Positions 23,957 to 31,694 of a stretch of 36,510 nt of DNA are shown one piece after another (position 1 is the first letter of the stretch; each line of letters starts with the position of its first letter). The DNA is taken from NCBI RefSeq assembly GCF_014698965.1, contig NZ_JACXAE010000014.1:1-36510 (forward strand), written 5' to 3'. The stretch comes from Iningainema tapete BLCC-T55. Its GTDB lineage: Bacteria; Cyanobacteriota; Cyanobacteriia; Cyanobacteriales; Nostocaceae. Both the position numbers and the translations under genes were made by a program. The notes under the pieces are model-generated. The model was not told the DNA's origin. It did not search any database and saw only the letters and a list, made by a program, of their open reading frames with translations.

Positions 23957-26722
23957 ATGTTAAATGACTTGGAATTTGGCTGTTGGTGTCAGCGACTGTG
24001 TTTGAGTAAAGCCGCGTGCCAAGTCATTGCACAAATACGCTCAACTGAGCCATCCCGTCGAGTTAATAGCGGCAGAGGAAATGTTTCAGGCAGCTATCCT
24101 AGCCACAAGATGGGGGTCACTATTCAGTTTGAATCTCACCGTAATGAATTAGCGAGAATCTACCAACTGGAGCACGATCCCAATGTTCTAGAATACTACG
24201 ACCAGCCACCGCCGATTGAACTCGATTATCTGGCCAAGAGTGGACGGCGCAATCGACACCAATACACTCCCGACTTCTTTGTGCTGCGTCTTGACTCTGC
24301 AGGTTGGGAAGAGTGCAAGACTGAACAAGACTTGCTAAAGCTGGCACAAACCAGCCCGAATCGTTACCAGAGAAGAGAGAACAATCTTTGGCACTGCCCA
24401 CCAGGGTCTGAGTATGCTCAAAGATTTGGCTTGTACTTTCAGTTGTGGTCAAGCAATCAGATTAACTGGATATTCCACCAAAACTTCATTTGGTTAGAGG
24501 ACTACTTCCGAAAAGACACACTCACAGTAGATAAAGCGACTGTTGAAGCTGTGAAAGCCCTGAGCTCGACGAATCCAGGCATCACGCTCAAAGAATTGCT
24601 TTCTTGTGCTGTTAACGTTAGTCCAGACGATATTTACATCTTGATTGCTACCGAACAAATTTATGTAGATTTGAATGCCGCCCGCTTGTCAGAACCCGAT
24701 CGAGTACAAATATTTCTCGACCAGTCAGAGGCACTTGCTCATCAACATACAACTGAAATCGTGCCGAACACTGCTAAAAGTCTCCAGTTGATCCAAGTCG
24801 CAGTTGGCACGAACCTATTCTGGGATGGGGAATGCTGGGAAATTGTGAACACCGGTCGTACCACAACTGGGTTGCTGCGAAAAGATGGGTTCTTTGTGGA
24901 GCTAGCGAACGCTACCTTTGAGATGTTACTCCACCAAGGAAAGATAGTGGCATTTCTTGAGACACAAGTAAACGATGCCAAAAACAGAATTGCGGAAATT
25001 CTACGCTCCGCCAGACCAGAGGACATCAGAGAAGCAAACCGTCGCTATGAACTCATCGAGCCCTACTTAGACACAAATGCGACCGCTACACCAACACGTA
25101 GTATTCGTCGCTGGCGTCAACAATACCGCAATGCACAAGAGATTTATGGCAGTGGATATATTGGGTTAATTCCTCACCACAGTGCTAAGGGTAATCGTGG
25201 CTCCAAAGTGGATGAAATAGTCAATGCATTTATGGTTCTCTTTATTGAGGAGCATTACGAAACTCTCAAACATCGAAGGCAACTTCGGGTCTACCAAGCG
25301 TTTGTAGAAGCTTGTGAATCGCACCAACCAAAGCTAAATCCTCCCAGTGCCAAGACATTTTATTCGGAAATTAAACGCCGCTCTGGTCCTGCTCAAACTC
25401 ATTCGCGTGAAGGTCGGCGAGCAGCAATTCAACAACAGCCTTTCTACTGGCAACTGGAGTTGACCACACCCCGTCATGGCGACCGTCCGTTTGAAATTGT
25501 TCACATCGACCATACCTTATTGGATATTGAACTGGTCAGTTCTCTGACCTCACTAACTAATTGCAACATTAATCCGGTCTGCGATCAATGTCGAAGTCTA
25601 GGTCGCCCTTGGGCAACCTTCATGGTAGATGCCTATTCTCGACGTATCCTGGCAGTCTACTTGACCTACGAGGAGCCTTCTTACCGCTCCTGCATGATGG
25701 CAATTCGGATTTGCGTTTCTCGCTTTAAACGCTTTCCGCAAATGATTGTGGTAGACAACGGACCAGAATTTGACAGTGAGTACTTTGACCAGCTCTTAGC
25801 TCATTTTGCCAGCACTAAAAAACACCGACCTCCAGCCGAACCCCGATTTGGTGCTGTGAGCGAAAGACTCTTCGGCACTGCAAATACTCAGTTTATCCAC
25901 GAGCTCAGGGGCAATACGCAGATTACCCGCCTTCACCGTCAGGTAACCAAATCCACTCAACCAGAACAACAGGCAGTTTGGACGTTAGGCGAACTGTACG
26001 AGGCTTTATGTGAGTGGGCGTATGAAGTTTACGACCAAAGGGAGCATCCAGCCACTGGGCAAAGTCCCCGCGATGCCTTCACCAGTGGCTTAGCACTGGG
26101 CGGCAGTCGATTACATCGACGAGTGGAGTACGATGATGCATTTCATATTTTGACCCTACCAGCACCAGAGCGAGGACAGCGCAAGGTGCAACCGGGTCAA
26201 GGCGTAAAGATTCACAACATCTACTACTGGTCCTCTGCCTTCCGTGACCCGGAAATTGAACACTCAATGGTGTCGGTGAAGTATGATCCCTTCGATGCTA
26301 GCGTTGCCTATGCTTTGGTGCACTCTGGGTGGGTTAAGTGTATTTCTACTTACTACCAGTACCTTCAAGGACGCTCAGAAAAGGAGATTCGCCTAGTCAG
26401 TACCGAACTGAATAAACGCACTTCAAACCAAGGGCGTAAGAGTATAACAACAGATAAACAACTGGTTCAGTTTTTGAACTCCCTAGAAGCAAAAGAGGGG
26501 CAATTTCTTTTGCAACGTTTACGGGCTTCGGAGAATAGGAGTGTGGTGCAAGCGATTACTGGTAGTTCTTCTGTTCACAATCATGACCTCGAAAAAGATG
26601 CAACAGCGATTGTAAACCACAAAACTCTGATGACAAAGGATTCTTCGCTCTGCAATCAGGATGAAAACAGTATTTCGACTGACATTGAGAAATCCAACCT
26701 TGAATACTACAGTCAATTTTAA
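23957..26722 (+). CDS. tnsAB: TnsA-TnsB fusion transposase
   Basis: This 921-residue protein joins both Tn7 nucleases. Residues about 25-190 are TnsA-like, cutting the 5' ends: E64 in RNELARIYQLE, D106 in YTPDFF and E119-x-K121 in GWEECKTE fit the TnsA metal site. The rest is TnsB. After DNA-binding helices comes an RNase H-fold integrase with D518 (HIDHTLLD), D600 (VVDNGPEF) and E636 (GAVSERLFG), a DD35E arrangement. A beta-barrel domain and a long charged tail that would contact TnsC follow. The fused form occurs in several cyanobacterial Tn7-like groups, including some type I CRISPR-associated transposons. All catalytic residues are present, so it may be active. The ATG at 23957 keeps the conserved RRVNSGRGNVSGSYPS lead-in. 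Its stop overlaps the tnsC start (TAATG). Confidence 0.93.
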   Translation: MLNDLEFGCWCQRLCLSKAACQVIAQIRSTEPSRRVNSGRGNVSGSYPSHKMGVTIQFESHRNELARIYQLEHDPNVLEYYDQPPPIELDYLAKSGRRNRHQYTPDFFVLRLDSAGWEECKTEQDLLKLAQTSPNRYQRRENNLWHCPPGSEYAQRFGLYFQLWSSNQINWIFHQNFIWLEDYFRKDTLTVDKATVEAVKALSSTNPGITLKELLSCAVNVSPDDIYILIATEQIYVDLNAARLSEPDRVQIFLDQSEALAHQHTTEIVPNTAKSLQLIQVAVGTNLFWDGECWEIVNTGRTTTGLLRKDGFFVELANATFEMLLHQGKIVAFLETQVNDAKNRIAEILRSARPEDIREANRRYELIEPYLDTNATATPTRSIRRWRQQYRNAQEIYGSGYIGLIPHHSAKGNRGSKVDEIVNAFMVLFIEEHYETLKHRRQLRVYQAFVEACESHQPKLNPPSAKTFYSEIKRRSGPAQTHSREGRRAAIQQQPFYWQLELTTPRHGDRPFEIVHIDHTLLDIELVSSLTSLTNCNINPVCDQCRSLGRPWATFMVDAYSRRILAVYLTYEEPSYRSCMMAIRICVSRFKRFPQMIVVDNGPEFDSEYFDQLLAHFASTKKHRPPAEPRFGAVSERLFGTANTQFIHELRGNTQITRLHRQVTKSTQPEQQAVWTLGELYEALCEWAYEVYDQREHPATGQSPRDAFTSGLALGGSRLHRRVEYDDAFHILTLPAPERGQRKVQPGQGVKIHNIYYWSSAFRDPEIEHSMVSVKYDPFDASVAYALVHSGWVKCISTYYQYLQGRSEKEIRLVSTELNKRTSNQGRKSITTDKQLVQFLNSLEAKEGQFLLQRLRASENRSVVQAITGSSSVHNHDLEKDATAIVNHKTLMTKDSSLCNQDENSISTDIEKSNLEYYSQF

Positions 26723-27828
26723 TGAACCCACAAAATGGCTTTCCAACAGAACTGTTACAGCAACCAGTAGCACAAAGACTTGCTTACTTTGAAACCTACA
26801 CAATGGCTCACCCCAGATTGGTAGAAGCAGCGCAAAAGCTAATGTACTTAATTCGGCAACCAGCAGGTTCTGCCCTCATTTTTATTTTTGGTCCCACTGG
26901 AGTTGGCAAATCAACTTTGTTACGACGGGTTAGCCAAAAACTAATTGAAGCTTCCCTGCCCTCGGTAGAAACTGACAAAGATTATATCCCGGTTGCTGGC
27001 ATTGAAGTAGCGGCTCCAGAGTTCAGCAATTTCGATTGGAAAGATTTTTATGTACGTGCTTTGATGGCACTGCAAGAACCGCTGATTGAGAAAAAAATTA
27101 GCCACACAACTACTAAACTTAAGTTGCGTTTATCACTGGAAAAAGCACTACAGTACCGAAGACCAGACGTGTTTTATCTAGACGAGGCGCAAAATCTGGG
27201 TCGGGTAGTCAGTGGACGAAAGCTGCGCGACCAGACTGACTGCATCAAGTCCTTGGCAAGCATGAGCGGTGTTCGCTTCTTGCTGTGTGGAACTTATGAA
27301 CTTTTGATCCTACGCAATCTTAGTGCCCAATTATGTCGCCGCAGTACGGACATCCACTTCTCTCGCTACTTTGCTGAATCTGATTTGGATGTGAAAATTT
27401 TTCAAAGTGTTGTGCAAAGTTTCCAGCTTCATTTGCCACTGGCACAAACCCCTGACCTAGTCAGTTACTGGGATTTTTGCTACGAGCGCAGCATTGGCTG
27501 TGTTGGGATTCTCAAAGATTGGCTGTCCCGCACACTCAACGGGGTTTTGTCCGCAGATGCGAATGCCTCGACGCTCTCCATTAAGAACTTAGAACAGCAC
27601 GCCTGGTCATTAGAGCAGTGCATGATTATGCTAGCTGAATCCAGAGAAGAAGAGAAAAAGCTTACCGATAATGGTGTAGTTCCAGCTGAGTTTCGCGCTG
27701 TTCTGGGTTTAAAACCTGACTTAGTCGGTCACGAGAATACAACAGCATCAGAAACAACAAACGCTCCTAACAAGCGTTCTCGTGTTGGGAAACCTTTACC
27801 TAAGCGACGCCCAGTCGGAGGCATCTAA
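26722..27828 (+). CDS. tnsC: TnsC-like AAA+ transposition regulator
   Basis: This 368-residue AAA+ ATPase links target selection to the transposase. Walker A is GPTGVGKST at 57-65 and Walker B is FYLDEAQ at 151-157, followed by a sensor-like LCGTYE near 190. TnsC proteins form ATP-dependent filaments on DNA and are recruited by TniQ. The gene overlaps the tnsAB stop by one base and ends one base before the tniQ ATG, so the three are one transcript. The basic C-terminal tail (SRVGKPLPKRRPVGG) is probably flexible. Confidence 0.9.
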   Translation: MNPQNGFPTELLQQPVAQRLAYFETYTMAHPRLVEAAQKLMYLIRQPAGSALIFIFGPTGVGKSTLLRRVSQKLIEASLPSVETDKDYIPVAGIEVAAPEFSNFDWKDFYVRALMALQEPLIEKKISHTTTKLKLRLSLEKALQYRRPDVFYLDEAQNLGRVVSGRKLRDQTDCIKSLASMSGVRFLLCGTYELLILRNLSAQLCRRSTDIHFSRYFAESDLDVKIFQSVVQSFQLHLPLAQTPDLVSYWDFCYERSIGCVGILKDWLSRTLNGVLSADANASTLSIKNLEQHAWSLEQCMIMLAESREEEKKLTDNGVVPAEFRAVLGLKPDLVGHENTTASETTNAPNKRSRVGKPLPKRRPVGGI

Positions 27829-27829
27829 T

Positions 27830-28675
27830 ATGCTAGTTGACGCTCTGGTGACTTACTCCTCATGGGATTTAGAAATCCCATTAATTCCGGCAAGAAGCCG
27901 TTTATATTGCCTAGATCCAATCTTGATGGGTACACCCTACGTGGAAAGCTTGACTAGTTACATTGCTCGATTAGCTGAAGCTCACTGCTTATCTACAAGA
28001 ATGCTGGTAGCGGGCTGTCTTGTACCGCTTTGGAATAAAACATCTCGAAAGCACGCTAAGCCATTTGTTGACTGGTCAGTAGATATAAACGGAAAAAAGG
28101 GGTCAGCAAGGAAATTTGTGAGAACGCTCGAAATTCTCACATTACAGGAGAACCTTCAGATTCTGACGATGCTGTGTTGGGAGGGAACGCCTGGACCTGC
28201 TGGGCTAATTGGTAAGCGAAAATGGTGTCCGGCTTGTTATCAGGAGTTACGAGAGTCACAAAAGCCACTTTATGAGCCTTTGCTTTGGTCTCTAAACGCT
28301 GTTAGATGCTGTCCGCAACATTTGACTTATTTACACACTTGCTGTCCTCACTGTGGAAACACCCAACGCCAGATTTCCGGCAACTTTCGACCAGGTTACT
28401 GCTCAAAATGTCAACACTGGCTTGGCAGTTCGTCATCTACCGAGCTATTTAAAAGCATTGCCATAACACAAACAGAGCTAGAGTGGGAAGTTTGGGTGGC
28501 ACAAACAATCGGGGAAGCACTTGCCATTACTCCGCGTCGGTTCCGTCCAGTCACAAAAAAGACAATTTTAGATGTATACGAATATAGTAATCAGCATATG
28601 TGGTCTGGGATGGACGAGTTTTTCCACAGGCATCAATACAAAGTACTGATGATGGTTTGTTGGTCTGGTTCCTGA
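27830..28675 (+). CDS. tniQ: TniQ-family target selector, short C-terminus
   Basis: This 281-residue protein starts at the ATG one base after the tnsC stop; an in-frame GTG at 27782 would overlap tnsC and is less likely. The start YCLDPILMGTPYVESLTSYI is typical of TniQ. Zinc-binding pairs follow: C133/C136, C161/H164, C172/C175 and C191/C194. TniQ recruits TnsC to the target and in CRISPR-associated elements binds the guide complex. Relatives I know from cyanobacteria continue with a C-terminal helix-turn-helix region. Here, after about residue 225, the sequence turns into an unfamiliar basic stretch ending KVLMMVCWSGS and stops 28 bp before the first right-end site. It may be truncated or recombined. 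Confidence 0.85.
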   Translation: MLVDALVTYSSWDLEIPLIPARSRLYCLDPILMGTPYVESLTSYIARLAEAHCLSTRMLVAGCLVPLWNKTSRKHAKPFVDWSVDINGKKGSARKFVRTLEILTLQENLQILTMLCWEGTPGPAGLIGKRKWCPACYQELRESQKPLYEPLLWSLNAVRCCPQHLTYLHTCCPHCGNTQRQISGNFRPGYCSKCQHWLGSSSSTELFKSIAITQTELEWEVWVAQTIGEALAITPRRFRPVTKKTILDVYEYSNQHMWSGMDEFFHRHQYKVLMMVCWSGS

Positions 28676-28702
28676 AGTTAGTTCTAACTAAATCATCGAA
28701 GC

Positions 28703-28773
28703 ATAAGCTGTCCACTAAGATTTTGAACCATAAATTGTCCAATCGGTCAACTTATAAGTAAAGGCACAACACA
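28703..28773. repeat. Right-end TnsB-type sites
   Basis: ATAAGCTGTCCAC (28703-28715) and ATAAATTGTCCAA (28730-28742) are diverged direct copies. The outermost copy, GGTCAACTTAT at 28745-28755, is inverted and extended by the terminal segment AAGTAAAGGCACAACACA. The inverted outer copy matches the left-end sites. The orientation of the two inner copies is unusual and may reflect rearrangement. Confidence 0.65.
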
Positions 28774-28805
28774 TGGTTCCAAACCCCTATTTTTTAGTTA
28801 ACATT

Positions 28806-28848
28806 CATCATATATCGATATATGATGTAATGGGTTCGATATATGATG
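28806..28848 (+). promoter_or_regulatory. parA operator: 22-bp palindrome plus extra half-site
   Basis: The half-site CATCATATATC and its complement form a perfect 22-bp palindrome at 28806-28827. CGATATATGATG, its right half, recurs at 28837-28848, exactly 21 bp (two helical turns) downstream. TATGAT within each copy looks like a -10 element, so bound protein would block the promoter. Between this and the start codon, TTGAAT-AGC-ATTCAA (28850-28864) can form a small hairpin near the ribosome site. This fits an autorepressed partition operon, or a parS-like centromere. Confidence 0.7.
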
Positions 28849-28874
28849 CTTGAATAGCATTCAAAGAAAAAACC

Positions 28875-29678
28875 ATGCAAATTCGACTAGCTGTAATAAG
28901 TAATGCTGGTGGAAGTGGTAAGACGACGCTCTCAGTCCATTTAGCCTACGAACTGGCAAAACGCTCTTTCAATGTAGCCCTTATGGATCTCGACCCCCAA
29001 GGGTCGCTCACGCTCTTCTGTGGATTGAGTCCGCCAGAGCCAGAACACACATTAGCCGCTGTGCTACGAGATAACTTTGACGGCTCTTGGCCTTTAACTC
29101 CTTGCTGGAGAGAAAAGACCGACAAAGTAGTCATCTGTCAAGGCGGAATGGTGTTGACGCAAACGGCAGATGAACTGGTTTTGCACAAACGAGGAGCTTA
29201 CCTTTTGGGCGATCGCTTAACTGACTATCCCCTAGAGCATGACCTGATTATCTTTGACTGCCCTGCAACTCTTGGTCCCTTGCCTTTGATGGCATTAGCG
29301 GCTAGCACTCACATCGTCATTCCCGTACAACTGGAACCAAAGTCAATTCAAGGAGCGGCTCATTTACTGGAGTGGTATTACTACCATTGCAAGCACCTAC
29401 GCTTAAAACCTGAGCCAGAAATTCTGGGATTTGTACCAAACCAAAATGATTCCCGACGAGCGGCTCATCGACAGATGCTTTCTGCATTGCCATCTCAGTT
29501 GGAGCAGATGAATATCCGTGCCTTTCCAGCTATTCGCGATAGTGCTGAATTTGTCAACGCCAGTGGTCAAGGATTGCCACTACATCTTTACCGCCCCAGC
29601 CATCCTGCTAAAGATGATTTTAAAGAAATCGCGTCATACATAGCAGGTTTGATTAGAAATAAGAAGAAAACAGAATAA
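28875..29678 (+). CDS. parA: ParA-family partition ATPase
   Basis: This 267-residue ATPase would move plasmid copies apart on the nucleoid. The P-loop reads NAGGSGKTT (residues 10-18). In deviant-Walker ParA proteins the residue before GG is a signature lysine (KGGxGKT); here it is alanine, while K16 of the normal P-loop is kept. LMDLDPQGS (about 36-44) is the switch motif and LIIFDCPA (about 124-131) the Walker B strand. There is no N-terminal DNA-binding domain, so it is the short type, and repression must come from ParB or another protein. parB follows after two bases. Confidence 0.9.
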   Translation: MQIRLAVISNAGGSGKTTLSVHLAYELAKRSFNVALMDLDPQGSLTLFCGLSPPEPEHTLAAVLRDNFDGSWPLTPCWREKTDKVVICQGGMVLTQTADELVLHKRGAYLLGDRLTDYPLEHDLIIFDCPATLGPLPLMALAASTHIVIPVQLEPKSIQGAAHLLEWYYYHCKHLRLKPEPEILGFVPNQNDSRRAAHRQMLSALPSQLEQMNIRAFPAIRDSAEFVNASGQGLPLHLYRPSHPAKDDFKEIASYIAGLIRNKKKTE

Positions 29679-29680
29679 TT

Positions 29681-30817
29681 ATGACCGCCCGGAAAGCTCC
29701 TGACCTCACCAATTATTTTTCAGCCGCCAAGCAGTCTCAGCAGTTATCTGAAGCTGAGTCAGAACTTCAGCAACTTAGAGCAGAGATTGAAGAACTTCGT
29801 GCCAAGGGTTCTACTGAGTTGGAAAAACAGATCCAAGTGCTGCGATCACAACTTCAATCACAAACAGGCATCCAAAACATTCCGCTTGAGCAAATTCAAC
29901 CGAACCCAGAACAACCCAGACAAACATTTTTGCCAGAAAGTGTCGAGTCCATGTCCCGTTCCCTAGCATCGGATGGACAGCTTGAGCCAGTAATTCTGAT
30001 TCAACGGGAAAACTTGGTTATATTTGATGGAGAACGGCGTTGGCGCAGTGCCAAAGCCTTAGGTTGGCAAAATCTCCAAGCTGTCATAATTCCAGAACCA
30101 GCTGCCTTGCATCGCAAAGCTCTACTAACATCGCTGCATCGGGAAGACCTCAATCCTCTTGATAAAGCTGAGGCAATTGTACGAGAATTGGCAACCAATA
30201 CTGATTTAGATCCTCAAGATATCCCCCGTATTCTCTCGACAGTGGTGCGACGTTTGAACGCACAAAAACGCATGAACTCCGTTGTAGAACTGATGACGGG
30301 AACAGCAGAGGAGCAACAACAAGGTTTAGCAGATATGGACTTAGATGAGCGAGAACAGGCAGTATTAGTCTTACTGTTGGATTTACAGCTCAATCCAGCT
30401 TCCATCGATGCCAACATTTTCCCAATGCTGTCCCTAGCAGAAGACATCAAAGATGCAATTAGATCAAAAGGACTCAAAGGCGTTCATGCAATGGCGCTAC
30501 AGAAACTCTCTGCCAAAAATTTGGGAGTAACAGATGAAGTTGCAAAATCAATCAGGCTCAATACCACACACAATGTTATAGCAGAAAAATTATCTGCAAG
30601 CGCTACTCGAAAATTAGTAGCCTCCGTGATAGCTTCCCAGGCACAGCCATCATCAACTTCTGCAACCAAAATTAAACCAGTGTCACAAGAAGCTCGTCGC
30701 CTACAAAAACTCTCCTTAGAGTCGTTGAAAGAAGCTGAAAGAACTCAACTAATGGAGTTTCAAGAAGTCTTGCGTCAAAAGTTAGCAGAAATTGAAGAAG
30801 TTTTGAAGCAAAAGTAA
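29681..30817 (+). CDS. parB: ParB-family partition protein
   Basis: This 378-residue protein is the partner of the upstream ParA. Residues about 17-65 form a coiled coil (ELQQLRAEIEELRAKGSTEL). The ParB fold runs from about 68: IPLEQIQPNPEQPRQ, then GQLEPVIL and the DGERRWRS motif at 116-123. The helix-turn-helix region expected after it (LNPLDKAEAIVREL) is present at about 150-200. The C-terminus ends in another coiled coil (KLAEIEEVLKQK). It would bind the palindromic site ahead of parA. This is a typical type I partition operon and the best evidence that the window is plasmid DNA. Confidence 0.9.
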   Translation: MTARKAPDLTNYFSAAKQSQQLSEAESELQQLRAEIEELRAKGSTELEKQIQVLRSQLQSQTGIQNIPLEQIQPNPEQPRQTFLPESVESMSRSLASDGQLEPVILIQRENLVIFDGERRWRSAKALGWQNLQAVIIPEPAALHRKALLTSLHREDLNPLDKAEAIVRELATNTDLDPQDIPRILSTVVRRLNAQKRMNSVVELMTGTAEEQQQGLADMDLDEREQAVLVLLLDLQLNPASIDANIFPMLSLAEDIKDAIRSKGLKGVHAMALQKLSAKNLGVTDEVAKSIRLNTTHNVIAEKLSASATRKLVASVIASQAQPSSTSATKIKPVSQEARRLQKLSLESLKEAERTQLMEFQEVLRQKLAEIEEVLKQK

Positions 30818-30902
30818 GAGTCCCGTTGTGCGAAAATTAGTTTGAATCCAGAGTAAAAAACTGTTAATCCCAATTTGTTATTATAGTGAGAGTCTTGTCA
30901 CC

Positions 30903-31205
30903 ATGCCTATCCTGCGCGAACGCTACCCAGATAACTGGAATGAAATTGCCCTGAGTGTGAAAGATGCCGCAGGCTGGCGTTGTCAGCATTGTGGACGGCT
31001 GTGTCTGCGTTCAGGGGAAAAACCACCAGACTTCACCCGCTCCCAATGGACTATGTCAACCCTCTCAGTTCATCATGCAAATTTTACACCGGAGGACAAT
31101 CGCCCAGAAAATTTGATTCCCTTGTGCTGCAGTCCATGTCATCTCGCGCTGCACGCAAGAACTAGACGCTCGAATGTTTCACCAGGACAACTGTCACTTT
31201 GGTAA
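30903..31205 (+). CDS. HNH endonuclease-domain protein
   Basis: This 100-residue protein is a stand-alone HNH domain. C27/C30 and C76/C79 (RCQHCG and CCSPCH) would hold a structural zinc. H57/H58 in LSVHHANF, N70 in the RPENLIPL block, and H80/H84 supply the beta-beta-alpha-metal site. Small HNH proteins of this type are common next to partition genes on cyanobacterial plasmids, and their substrates are unknown. TATTAT at about 30880 may be its own -10 box. Confidence 0.85.
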   Translation: MPILRERYPDNWNEIALSVKDAAGWRCQHCGRLCLRSGEKPPDFTRSQWTMSTLSVHHANFTPEDNRPENLIPLCCSPCHLALHARTRRSNVSPGQLSLW

Positions 31206-31207
31206 GC

Positions 31208-31481
31208 AACCCGCTTTTCCGCGCATTGCGTTTAGTGCTGTTGATTGAAGCCGGAATGCATTTGATTGTTAATGCCTTAATATGCCCGTACCGCATTGGT
31301 GAACGAGTGAGAATCAAGAAATTCGCACTGTAGGTAACTTCAAGAATGTTGCTAATGTAGGATTGAGGATTGCATTCCTATGCAATAGCACAAGCGACTC
31401 TTGCCCAAAAATGCATTTTTGGGCAAGAGTCGAAGAACGTCAAAAACTTGAATGTTCAACCTTTGGAGAAATGGAAATGAG
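31208..31481 (+). pseudogene. Decayed IS4-family transposase fragment
   Basis: Read in one frame, this stretch gives NPLFRALRLVLLIEAGMHLI, then ALICPYRIGERVR, a stop, VTSRMLLM, two stops, and GLHSYA with ATLAQKC and SKNVKNL. This order of blocks matches the interior of a common cyanobacterial IS4-type transposase, with the catalytic-domain strand normally read as MLLMWDRGLHSY. Both ends of the gene are missing and at least three stop codons interrupt it, so it is a relic without terminal repeats. Confidence 0.7.
31395..31432. repeat. Perfect 38-bp palindrome
   Basis: The half CGACTCTTGCCCAAAAATG is followed at once by its exact reverse complement. There is no loop, so it would form a cruciform in DNA or a 19-bp hairpin in RNA. 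It lies inside the transposase relic. It has no flanking T-tract, so it is not a standard terminator. Confidence 0.9.
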
Positions 31482-31616
31482 AATAGATGTGGCACACTTG
31501 CAAAGAATTTGGCTGACTTTCTAGCACCCTTTATACCTTTTCTGAAAGAGACAACTGAAAAGGTTGCTGCAGGGGAAAAAGCAGTGCAGCGAAAATTGGT
31601 GACTATAGAAAAGTAG
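31482..31616 (+). pseudogene. Gene fragment ahead of the second STAND gene
   Basis: A frame ending in TAG at 31614-31616 encodes LAKNLADFLAPFIPFLKET followed by an amphipathic EKVAAGEKAVQRKL. It has no clean start. The composition looks like real protein and like helical segments seen near STAND ATPases, but I cannot name the family. It is probably the remains of a gene cut by the transposase insertion. Confidence 0.35.
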
Positions 31617-31694
31617 CGAGCCGATAATTCCAAATCAAAGTGATCTGAGCAACATGAGAATCATGCTTAAGTCTTTAGCCAAGAGGCATATTCT

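Larger units (their letters stand above)
23539..28773. mobile_element. Compact Tn7-like transposon core (TnsAB-TnsC-TniQ), no cargo
   Basis: The three transposition genes are enclosed by repeated TnsB-type sites. The left side has four direct copies of ATAAGTTGACCAA or a one-base variant. On the right, GGTCAACTTAT at 28745-28755 is the inverted copy. Outside these sites the two ends share GACTTTACCTATAAGTTGACC versus GCCTTTACTTATAAGTTGACC (19 of 21). The limits given are approximate: I could not find a convincing target-site duplication. About 5.2 kb lies between the ends and nothing but the transposition genes is inside. CRISPR-associated transposons with this gene set normally carry cargo and an effector between tniQ and the right end. 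Confidence 0.75.

Noticed and set aside
23539-28773. The CRISPR array as guide source for the Tn7-like element
   Set aside because: The array is about 18 kb outside the element ends, is adjacent to RT-Cas1, and no effector is present. There is no direct link in the sequence.
23534-28778. Target-site duplication flanking the transposon
   Set aside because: Several candidate end positions were compared, but the adjacent five-base strings do not match.
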